A stretch of 61,861 nt of DNA from Acanthaster planci. Lineage: Eukaryota > Echinodermata > Asteroidea > Valvatida > Acanthasteridae. Positions 40,201-52,200 of this stretch are shown here, piece after piece. The first letter of the stretch is position 1. Each line of letters opens with the position of its first letter. The position numbers were made by a program, and so were the translations under genes. The notes below the pieces were generated by a model. The model was not told the origin of the DNA, did not search any database, and saw only the letters and a list, made by a program, of their open reading frames with translations. The stretch covers positions 1,439,379 to 1,501,239 of the forward strand of contig NW_019091359.1 in the NCBI RefSeq assembly GCF_001949145.1. The letters are read 5' to 3'.

Positions 40201-43200
40201 AAATAGATGTTACTTTTAAAAGCAAAAAGTACAACAAAGGAGGACAAAGGAGAAATATGTTTGTGAATTAATGGACAAAAACTAGCATAAAGGCACTAGT
40301 AAACCACCAAAGCCATGGTATTATCAACCTAAGCGAATCAGCTATCTTCGTACATTGTAATAGGTTGGAAGACAGGAATGAGGATACAAAAACAAAAAAA
40401 ATGAATGCATTTACAAGAGCTTCAGAAATCAAAAACTTGATGTATCTTTTCACTTCAAATCACTTTTCCTGTGATCTCATGGTGCATTTTCAATTCAACT
40501 GTCGTTTTGCACAAGAATGCTTCAAACTTGTTCAGCACAGTCGTTATGTTAAACAGATGACATCTTAACGGGTACGCTAATGACGTTTAGCAAGTGTTTC
40601 TGTGCGGAGCAAAATATTGGCCCCTGGCTACTCACTGAGTTGGTTGCAGGAAACATTGAGGTAGTCCAGTGAGTCACAGTTCCACATGAACTTTGATGGT
40701 ATGTGCGAGAGCTCGTTACAGGACAGGTCCAAGGTCTGCAGCCGGGTCATCTCTACAGACATCGCTGGTAACTCTTTGAGGTGATTCCTTTGGGCAAACA
40801 AATGGGTGCGGGGGACATGTTGGTTGTTTAGGCATTCAGATTGGAAGGTGTAGAGATATTCATCAAAGACTCCACGGATGCAAATCCCCCAAATGGTTAA
40901 AAGACAACTTTGTTAATACCACACTACTGATCTTCAGGATTTTTTTCCAACTGATTTAACAATCCAAAACCTGCTCTGCAAGGAAAACAGAATGCAGGCT
41001 ATCCGCCTTGAGCAGAAGCACCCCCTCACTGGTTGAGAAGAGCCGCGTTCGTTGAGAGTATTTAATCAATTTGAATGTCTTCTTTTTAATTTTCAATTGT
41101 GTAATTGGTGTTTTTTGATGAAACATTTAGAAATAAATTGCCAGTGGAACACAATTATCTACTTTTTATAATATGGGCAAAATAAAATTGAATTTAAATT
41201 GACTTTGAATTTGCTGGAAGGGATGTGACTGTAACATGCATTTTACAGTCGTTTGTGAACCAGCAAAGTTAAATTCCGACCACAGGCTCCTCGGTTACTG
41301 AGAAAACAGCGCCCTCTTACGGTCCCGCTCAAGGCCCATAACTTTTGTGAAACCCAGGTCTGGCTTATGTAAACAATGGGGGTCATATTAAAAGGTTCCA
41401 TGATCTCATTGCTAATGAGATCCCAAATTCTACATGAGCACCGGTAGGGGTAGCATTTCTATCCACGGGAATTTAAAAATTGGGAGTTAAAAATGCAATT
41501 GGTTCATGGCCGTGACATGACTGTCAGATCCTCCGTATTTTGACAATGACACCCCTTTAGGGGAGGAGTCACTACACCTACCTTGCTAGTGACAGAGTCA
41601 CTAAAGCTGGGGCGTACTGCCCTATCCATGAGGGGAACTCCTCAATGCAGTTATTACTGAGGTTCAGGTCTACCAGCGAGAAGGATACTTCAAGAGGTTC
41701 TTCGGTCATGTCATTGATCTGTGAGCCAAGAATCAAGTGCAACACAGAGAACAGACGGTGTTGTATTACTACCTGTATGTTTGGGAGAACTCAACGAATT
41801 CACTTTGAAGATCCCAATGATTAGCTTAGGAGATCGATGGCACTGTGGCAAAGTGGTTCAAAGGGTTGGATTTCAAAGATGTTGTGATAAGGTCTGCGGT
41901 CAGTCTACCACTTTTTTAACATCTCCTTCCCAAAAGAAAGAACAATTTATAACTTGTACAGCTTTACCCTGATTAAAATAAAAACCTGACAAAAAAGATC
42001 TGCCTTTAGTACACTCAGTAGTCAATGCAATATAATTGTTCACCTTGTTTCCAGACATGTCTAGTGTCTGTAGTCTCCCGTTACCAAACACATGCACAGG
42101 CAGTGTTTGGAACTGGTTGTTCCTCAANNNNNNNNNNNNNNNNNNNNNNNNNNNNNNNNNNNNNNNNNNNNNNNNNNNNNNNNNNNNNNNNNNNNNNNNN
42201 NNNNNNNNNNNNNNNNNNNNNNNNNNNNNNNNNNNNNNNNNNNNNNNNNNNNNNNNNNNNNNNNNNNNNNNNNNNNNNNNNNNNNNNNNNNNNNNNNNNN
42301 NNNNNNNNNNNNNNNNNNNNNNNNNNNNNNNNNNNNNNNNNNNNNNNNNNNNNNNNNNNNNNNNNNNNNNNNNNNNNNNNNNNNNNNNNNNNNNNNNNNN
42401 NNNNNNNNNNNNNNNNNNNNNNNNNNNNNNNNNNNNNNNNNNNNNNNNNNNNNNNNNNNNNNNNNNNNNNNNNNNNNNNNNNNNNNNNNNNNNNNNNNNN
42501 NNNNNNNNNNNNNNNNNNNNNNNNNNNNNNNNNNNNNNNNNNNNNNNNNNNNNNNNNNNNNNNNNNNNNNNNNNNNNNNNNNNNNNNNNNNNNNNNNNNN
42601 NNNNNNNNNNNNNNNNNNNNNNNNNNNNNNNNNNNNNNNNNNNNNNNNNNNNNNNNNNNNNNNNNNNNNNGATCCAGGTTTTGAAGTCTTGGCAATGCCT
42701 GATGGGAAGACCAAAACAATGCATCAGACACACAACTCGTTTCATGGGTAGTCTTTTTATGAGTATGCAATGGAGGATTTTGAGACACTTGGTGGCGACA
42801 AACATGCCGGTCCTTTTTACCAGTTCTGAGCATGCGCGCGTTGTTTTGAACATGCGTGTATAGTTCTGAGCATGCACAATGCTGTGAAAAAGGACTGGTA
42901 TGTCTGCTGCCACCAGCATCTCGAAGTCTCCCATTATCATTTCTTTTTTAACGTACAATAAACTGAGCGATTGTTTTATCCATGCATGCGGTCATTCATT
43001 CAGGTCATGTGACTATTAAAAAACTCAGAGTGAGTTAAAAGTCACCAGACCTACTTTGGAGTGCAGGCCCTTAGCCAGATCGTGAATAATCAAAATCAAT
43101 ACAAACTGCTATTTTTTTCACACACGTGATGTTGGCTTTTGAGGATGTAATACTGAGTTTTATAGCGTCCAATCAAAAGATATCACAGTATCATGTGACC

Positions 43201-46200
43201 TTTTGGTCTCCCTATGATTGGCCAACATTTTGGTTACCAGCAATACATCTTGGGATGTAAACAAGGCAGTGATAGGCTGATAGTCAGGGAAAATTACTGT
43301 TACTCCTTTACTGAATGACGTAATGGTCACCATCCGTACGGTTGGCGGCGTACCAATTCACAACTGGGCGTTGGTTTCCTATTTTTCTCATGCTTATCAA
43401 AGCTTCAAACACTTGTATAATACCCAAATGTAAGGTGCGGCTGTGCAGTCATTACCTATGACAATGACGGATGTAAGCCGGGTCACGTGAGCTAGTGAGA
43501 CTGTCCTATGTCAGAATACAAGGTCAGAAAGCACAAGACACAAGATATGTAACAGAAACGAGGGTGGGCTAACCTAGCGTGGACTCGTGAACAAAATACG
43601 TCCACACGATGCAGGAAGGGAAAATGTACTTTGGACTGAACCATGTCCACAGGACATTTCCCCTTCTCTGAAAAGAGATTTAGAGGCATTTGGGGGTTAG
43701 GGTTACCTCTCATAAGAGGAAAGGAACAGTTAGGGAAACATTTTACAAAAATCCAGCTGAAAATCGTGATCACAGTTCAAGAAAAATGAGCACTAACCAC
43801 CAAGTTTTCTTCACTGCATGAAAGCAGAGGAATGTCCAGATTAGGGAAGGAAGGTGAAGGTGTGAGCTTACCTGAGTGAATTGGGATGGGAGTTCCTCCA
43901 GCGCGTTATTGCTCAGGTCCAACTTCTCCAAGAAGGCAAACTGCCCCATTAGCCTGCCCTCTGATTGCGCCAGGCACTGCAGGTCCGTGATGCGATTGGC
44001 CGACAGGTCCAGGAGGTGCACGTGGATCTCCGATGCCTCGGGAACGTCCAGCATGGACTGGCCGAGGTGGAGCATGTGCCTTGAGCTCCGACGATTCTCT
44101 GGGGGTGGGGGGGGGGAGGTCAGAGGGGGAGGGGAAGATGGATTTACAGTGGAGAAATGCTGATGCAGAACTGAAAGTATGACAACACCATAATGGATCC
44201 CGCTTATTTCTTAATAAACACTTCCAACAAGACTTGGCGACCAAGAGTGGTTCTGCAAAGACAGTCTTGGACGCCACTGCACAAGTACATCCGGCCGGTG
44301 TCCTATGAAACTTGGTTTCCTCTTCCTCCCCTGTCCTTGTCAGCTGTCACTATTCTCTGCACCAAGTCGTTATGCAATACAGTGAATGTGTCTGTATTTC
44401 GTACAGTCTGGGCATCATACGACATAGGTATGCCCATGAAAACCCTCACGTTTGCCCACATTCAGATTATCCATTCTCTGTAGCAAACACGGACAAACAG
44501 TTGCAAGCACGCTGTTTATCAACCTGACAGGATTTCACTGCATGGCAGCGTAGCCATTTCTCACTTTTAAAGGGAATACATCCCGGTGCTTATGATCAGG
44601 GGTTCACAGAATAGAATCCTACCGTAGCCCGTAAATACTGTGTCCCTGGGCAAGCTCTAGTCACTTCAAGCTACTTGATCCTTTCTCCACTGGGCAGAAT
44701 ACGTGGACACTAGCATTTACCGGAGGGGGTAACACTGCCATTAACTAGCATCCAATTCAAGGGAATAGAAATATTTTCAGTCGTTTCATGTTTCTAAAAC
44801 CGGCGATAAACGCCCAACTGATGGCCACATTGTCTCACACTAGACTTGATCTCACTTTCATTTTAACAAAAGGAGCCAACGCTTGATTCCGATCAAAACC
44901 GACGCAACATTCCCACCTTTTGTCATAAACTCAAAACAAAAATTAAAAATGACACTTGCTGTTGACATTTTGCTAAGTTTTGCAACTCCGGTTTCATTGG
45001 TTTTGGTCTGGGTTCTGACTACTCACTCCTCTGGACGGGCGTGCTATGCCACTGTGTGGTGGAGGGGGACACGGTGGGGACGACATCAGGCATGACCCCT
45101 GAGGGCTGGGACGATTCTGCATACTCCATGTCTGTCGTGCTGCTGTCGCTCACGCTGCCAAAGGAGAACACTTGGCTGACCTTGGACCCTGGGGAAAGAA
45201 AAAGGAGGGTGAGGGGAAGGGTTAGAAACTGCTGTTGGTCATGTCTTGGACACGGTGTGAGCTTGAGGGAAGAAGTGAAATCGCCAAACATTCGGCCCTG
45301 GTACTGTGACAGTGACAATATTGAAATCCTGTGCTTTTTAGGGTTTTAACTGGCTTTAAGGACTGAGCTCTCTCGTCAAACGATCTGATATCGAGAATCT
45401 TGCATTTGGGTAGTTTGTTAGCAGAAAGTGCAGAAAAGATAGCAAAATCTGAATGACTAAATCCAACAAAAATCTTAATCCAGAATTTGTGAGTTAAAAA
45501 CCCCAAGCTTGTAAATATGACCTCAAAATCATTTATCCCGTTAGACATATTATTCTGAAGCGCTATGAGCTTCTGAGATTTCAGGACTCTCCCCAGTCTT
45601 GCTGGGTATGCGAAAAAAAAGAACAAACAAAAAAAAAAAAACTGGCTCCATGGAATATAAGCATTTTCCTCTCAAAGATGACCATCTTAAATACATGTAT
45701 GGTCTACTTACAAAATGCGAAAAGTGCAACAAAGCTTATTACAACATTCAGGTGACATACCTTACAGTGGAACATCACAGGCTTTCCTAGAGACATTTGG
45801 TGCGGGGGTTCATATTGCATGTATTGGGCTGACTGTTGTGCCGCTTACGATCATCAGTATCAGATGACAGTGGAGTACATTATCAACCTTGGCAAGTTAA
45901 GCTTTTAATCTTGGTTTATATCTAGAGATACACATCTTTTATCAAACCAAGGCCAATGACAGTGTTTACCGTAGTCATGAAGTGCATTTACTGCTGAACA
46001 GAGTAATATCAGCTGCAGCCATGGTATCACCACCTAAGCATATTAAAATCATGACATGTTTTATAGCACTGTACTCACTGGCCTGAGACCTTTCCAAGGG
46101 AGACTGGTATCGATCCTCAGAGCTCTCCTGGCTCACAGACAGGGCACTTCTCATCTCAATTTCAGGCTATAAACGACCACAAAAAAACAAGAACATTACA

Positions 46201-49200
46201 AACTTTGACCACTTCATGCACAGGGCTTTGTGTTTATACGTGATGTGGCAATCTATATTCCTAGGGGTGGCTGACTGGTCAAGTGCTGACAGTTTTTCCC
46301 AAATCTCTAGGGGTGGCTGACTGGTCAAGTGCCGACAGTTTTTCCCAAGTCTCTAGGGGTGGCTGACTGGTCAAGTGCCGACAGTTTTCCCCAAGTCTCT
46401 AGGGGTGGCTGCCTGGTCAAGTGCCGACAGTTTTTCCCAAGTCTCTAGGGGTGGCTGACTGGTCAAGTGCCAACATTTTTCCCCAAGTCTCTAGGGGTGG
46501 CTGACTGATCAAGTGCCGACAGTTTTCCCTAAGTCTCTAGTGGCAGACGTGGACATGTCTCATTGCCTGTTTGTTTTGTACACACACAATCCGTCTGGTG
46601 GAATGCCGCATGAACAGGAACTTGGCTGCTTTAGTCTGTAATCTAATCTGCAGAATTTCTCAGTGCAATACTCCACATGTGACTTTGACTGACAAAATGA
46701 TCTGGGAGTGTCGCCACAGCCATTTTTGAGTTAAAGGCCTTGTAAAGAATCTTGCACAACCAGTAAGAACCCGTAACATTTTTCACCCACATAATGTCCA
46801 TTTTAATTGGGATACCAGACGGAGTGATACATCACCAGAAAGAGCCGAGTCGGCTCGTTCTGATCCACACCAGAGAAAATTACTGGAAAAATGGCATTAA
46901 GATTCATTTTGTAGGATTCATTCAAGCATGACAGATTTAAAAATGATTGAAGATGATTTTTTTTAATGTGAATATTGATGATTTTCGTCTATTTAGGTTG
47001 TTTCTTACAGGTAGTGACAAACAGGCCAAACTACTAGAAATATTAAAGATACCGGTAAGTGGGGCCAATTTTCTGTGGAGCACATCTTCACTTGCAATTT
47101 CAGAGATATAAACAGGAATAACACAGCTATCCCAAACTAATATCTTTTTTGCAATTTTATACTGCGAGCTGAAAGTTTTCTCCTCGTGGCTGGTGACTAG
47201 TGACTAGTTGGCATATGACAGGCTTACTTGGGATCTGGAGCGGATGTTTATGTAGGATTCGATACTCAGAAGGCTGGGTGACTGCGGACGGGAAGAACTT
47301 CCTCCAGAGAAGGATTCCCTGACAGAACTCTGCTCCCTTAGTCCTGAGAACAAATGGCATCAATAAGAAAATGGACCCAATCATAAAAAAGCAAAGTTAT
47401 AAAAAAATGATATATTTGGAAACAGGAAGTCCAAGTTATTTATGTGCACAGGTCCACAGGCATTCAGGCTATTTGGAGGGAGATGTTTCCTGGAAAACAC
47501 TTCTACTTGCAAGCATCTTGGCAGCAAAGGTTTCACGGATGTGGCTGGATGTTTGCAATCAAGGGAAAGGTGCCAATGTGAATTCCTTACTGAGAGGGGA
47601 ACTGCATGTAGGAATTACAAAGGTAGGTTTGGGAGGCCTGGGAGAGAGTGGTTGGGGTTTGTGACTCACGGACGTAGGGGCTGGGGTTCGAATCTACCTG
47701 CTGGTTACAGGTTGTGACCTTAGGCAAGTCACTTTACACCTACTTGCCACTCTCCACCCAGGAGTATAGCTGGGTACCTGAGAGAGTTGAGATGGTTGGT
47801 GTACTTGGTAAGCCATTTGTGCCTAATATGGCAGCACAGAGCTCTAGACCATCCAGGGAGCTGAGATGTTTTTAGGAACGTTTGTGGCACAGTGTGCAAG
47901 GATAATAATAAACGCCTTGTTAATTTGACGCTACATACAGTCATTATTATTGATTATTAGAATTAATTCAGTGTCTTTTCAGTCAAACAACGGTGCAAGT
48001 GTTTGTGGTTAACTAGTGCAAATGGTGCAAATCAACATGCAGAGCTCTCCAAAAATCATGCTGACGGTGAAAGGCAAGTAAGTTATAGAACGAGGATACA
48101 CAACGGTAAATCATGCGACAGATCAAGTTATCAAGGCCAACATGTTCTATCTTTCTCCCCTACCCAAAAGAAGCGAGGGGACTACTAGATCAAACTTACA
48201 GGCTACTTGTAACCCAGGCCGATGTATGTTTGCTATCACCAAACAGTCTCTTGTCAAGTGATACCAAAGGGCTTCTGGGAGTACTTAAACATAGGGCAAG
48301 TTTAGGCACAAACGATTCTTCTTGCCAATGTGCACATGTGATGCGGTCTTACCCATTACTTGTGACTGGACTTGCAGTGAATTCAGTTTCATATCTTGTT
48401 CCCACCACTCAAATTTCAGTGAACAATCACTCAACGGTGATCTTTGTAGTCGAGTCTATCACAAATCCTTTCACGAATCCTATCACACATCAAGTCCCAA
48501 GACCGGTCATAAGTAAGAGAGTGAACAATGACAAAGGAATGCTTTTGTCACAGTTCATTTGAGTAGCTTGAGACTGGATGACTCGCAGGGACTTGTGATG
48601 GACTCGGTGATACTGAAATTTCTTCTAAAATCTCCCCCCTCACAACCACAACACACACGGCAACAAAAGCAACAGGCTTGCAGTTATTGGCACACAAAAC
48701 TACCACATGGAATCCCACACCACAGTCATGCCAGCGACTCCACCACAATGGAGGGGGCCGAAACACTCGTATCATACTACCTCGCTGGAGACTCTCAAGG
48801 CAGCGTGGGTCGTCCGGGTTTATCGGCAGGTTGGCAGAACTCAGCGACTTGCGCCAGGGCACAAAGCTACTGGAGACCTTGCGGATCATGTCCATCTCGC
48901 CAGCTGAACGCTGACGTCTCCGGTTCATGGCTTTTGTGAGGTTATCCACCTCCGTATCTTTGGAGGTTTTTTGGCAGGGGCGGGGAGAGAACAGGGGTGC
49001 AAAGAGTGTTAGAGCCGAGTGTTAGTCAAAGACAGAGGAAAGTGAGCTATTCCTATTCACAGCCTTTCTCTTCAGGTAAACTTCTCACACTAATATGACC
49101 AACTTGTATATGAACAACATTCCTCTAGTTTTGATTTGGGATAAATATCATTTCAATACTTAAACTTAATCTGAAAGGGTTTACAGAAGTCTACTTCTTG

Positions 49201-52200
49201 TAACAAAACCTTTTCTTTCTTCTTAGACCTTTTTGATAATTCCCATCACATCTCCACACATATCGATAGTGAAGGATAAACTGGTCCAGTCTGGTGTAAA
49301 AAGTGAGTGCAAATGGTTTAAAACTCTCCCATAAAAAAAGCTAAGAAAGTCTGCACACAAATCATGGAAATTGCTCATAAACTTAAAAAAATTCTTTTAG
49401 AGACCCAGAAGATATCGACTTACTGTAATTTATTATTAGTGGAAGAACAGGAAATCAAGGGTGCAAAATTCCAACATAAAGGAATTCAATATGGACGATT
49501 CACAATAGTGCACCACCAAGAGATTGCAACACGTTGGCCAGTCACAACGCATGAAATTTGTCGACCCTTTCTAAACGCGCATTGGGTCGACAAATTTTGC
49601 GCACTGTGACTGGCCAACGCATTGCAAACTCTTGGTGGTGCACTATTGTGAAACGGCCGTATTGGAAGGTGTATCTCAAAGAAAACGGATGCCGCTACTG
49701 ATGCCAAGCTCCTTTTATTAATAAGGCAGAGTTTGATTAGTTAGCCTGATAGTTAATGCAACCATGCCAGAATAATTTCAACAAAGACATGCAAAGAACA
49801 CAGTTTACATGTAAGATTAGACAGTACAGCGCATCTCTGGCAATAAGCACCTACATCAGTCAACCTCTGGTGGATTTTAGCATGGTCCCCAGGAAGCATT
49901 CTGTGCGTGGGTTACCAGGCAAGAATCCATGTAAGGCTGTCTTAACCACTTGCTGCCAGGGGAACCCGTTTCGAGCACCATGGGTTTATACGCAGAGCCA
50001 GGGTGCTTGAAATGGGACAAAAGAGCCGGTCCATGTAACAAATGACTCGGAACAAAAGACCTGTTGCTGGGAATTACCATTATTTTTCGGCTTGCATTTT
50101 TTGAAGGTAATCCGCCACTGTTTTGGGCATAGCGCGCCCACGGATTAGCATCGCGGACAAAAGTGCTCCAGGGCCCCATTGATGGGTGACATAGCACTGC
50201 TGTAAGCTAATCCAGTCGTGTTTGAAAAGATACCACTCGCACTCACTGGGGACAAAGGAAATTATGCAACACCTCACAATTCTGGGCTCTCTTTACAGGG
50301 CAGCAGGCCTGGCTGAAATACTCAGGAGTCAATGAAGGTTGCCTGTCAGCTTAGAGTAGCCACCAAACAATCATTCGTGTGGGTGTAAACGTCCATTAAA
50401 TGAAATGATGAATTTTTGAAGAATTTCGAAAACTGAAATTCTTGAAAATCTCCCGTTTGTGTGCACTGCATTTTTAAAAGCACCCGGCAGCAAGTGGTTA
50501 ATGGTCACTGATTGAATCCGGCCTTGGCCTTGCATTACCAGTGCTGGACTGATGTTTATCTCATGCAAGTGGAAATTTTAGCCACCCAAACTCTGCCTGT
50601 GTCCACGAGCAACACAAATTACATCAACAACTTCTCTCACGTATAAACGAGAGGACAGGTGGAATAAAAATTGGTTTCAGACTGCCTGAGCTTGTGAAAC
50701 GGCACGATAGGCTCTTCAGAATTATGTTTCAGTGTTTATTGTGACAACAATTCAAACAAGTAGCCATGCAGTTTCCGGACATTTGACATTCAATTGAGGC
50801 TTTGCGTGGTAGCCATCTTGCAGAGCAGTTGTTTTGTTCCACAGGGAAACCTAATTTTGTGCATACCCTGAGAAACAAAAGCACTGACCTGCAAGATGGC
50901 AGCTGTGCAAACCCTCCATAAAGACCATTCCGTATGAAGCACACATGAAAGTGTACACTGCTCTTAAAAACGCAAGAGTAAATCAAGGTGCACAGCTTTC
51001 TTTTATGAGGTTTTAAGATGAGGCAAAGCTACCATTTCTTGAAGTTCAACACAGAGGAACTGGAAGGATTTTATTCAAATGAGGGAAGTGAGAAGGAGTA
51101 TGTTCTTGTACCTTCACCTGGCCAAACAGGAAGGGAAGAACATGCAAGCCATTACTTCATTTGCACAGTGCATCCTTAATTAGCGATGGACAATTAAGTT
51201 CTCTTTGACTGCTCTGAAACAGTCTGAATTGGTGAGGAACCAGGATCAGAATTTTACCAGAAAAAGACGTGTGAGATAGAATAAAGAATTCAGTGACATG
51301 GTGCATTAAAGTTTTCCAAAAAGAGCACTTGAGTTATGGGGAGGAGACAAAAGGTCACAATAAAATCAACTTACTAGACAAATAAAACCATAAAAACCTT
51401 CACCAACAATATGCTCTTTTTTGGCTGCCAAAGCAACCCTGGCCACCTACCGGTGCCATGGAGACTCTTGGAACGTTCGTGATTGCGGGGGCGCTCCAAA
51501 ATGGTCTGGCCCTGTTCCTGTTCTTCTCCTAGTGAGAAAGCGCTGGTGTCTAGCGTGTCAGGGAGGAATGCGGCGTTTTCCGTGCACGTGAAATCTGTGG
51601 CATTGGCCTCGCCAACTTGAAACACTACAGTTGATGATGTGTCGGTGGGGGAGGGGGTGGTTGGGGGTGGGGAGAGGGAAGGTGAGAGGGTGTGTGGAAG
51701 GAAATGGTAAATCACAAAACTCTCTACCCCTCTTTCTGTCAAAAGTAAGTCTGACTTTTCCATACAATCAATGTCCTTATCTTAGGTAATTTTTATTCAC
51801 AATTTGTGTTGTTGAATCTTTCCCCAAACCCAACTCTATGCCCGGGTGCTGCATCACAAGGATAACTTTTGACCAATAGCGAAATGTGGGCCCCGTTGGG
51901 AGGACTTTCCAATGTCCTCACAAGTGTTTGGGTGCATGCACTAGTCAGTGTCTGAGTTCTACTACATTTTTCACATCAGTGCTAAACCTAAGCCCAATTT
52001 TGTAGATCTGCTAAGCATGTAAGTGTATTCCACAGAGTGAATTCTCGTATTCACTATAAAGCAAAATCAAACTAGCAGCCAACACGTTCATTTCTTGTGA
52101 CTAGTTTTCAACTACTTTTCTACTTAGCACATAAATTTGCTTCAGCAATATTTTTTACAAGGCAACTCCGTAAAATTGAGCCTTGGTTTTCACACTGGAT

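Noticed and set aside
41830-41900. Plus-strand tRNA-like SINE head (GTGGCAAAGTGGTTCAAAGG)
   Set aside because: Only the A-box side resembles a tRNA; no adequate B box follows at the right distance.
41900-42958. Several long open frames of 196-352 codons on both strands
   Set aside because: They are open only because the 543 N bases contain no stop codons. Just the two edges on the minus strand are LRR sequence.
46261-46536. CRISPR-like array
   Set aside because: The copies are head to tail with no unique spacers, inside a eukaryotic intron, so it is a minisatellite.
48113-48949. Open frames of 126-149 codons on both strands
   Set aside because: The minus-strand frame is only real within linker exon 48781-48957; the rest is intron and shadow frames.
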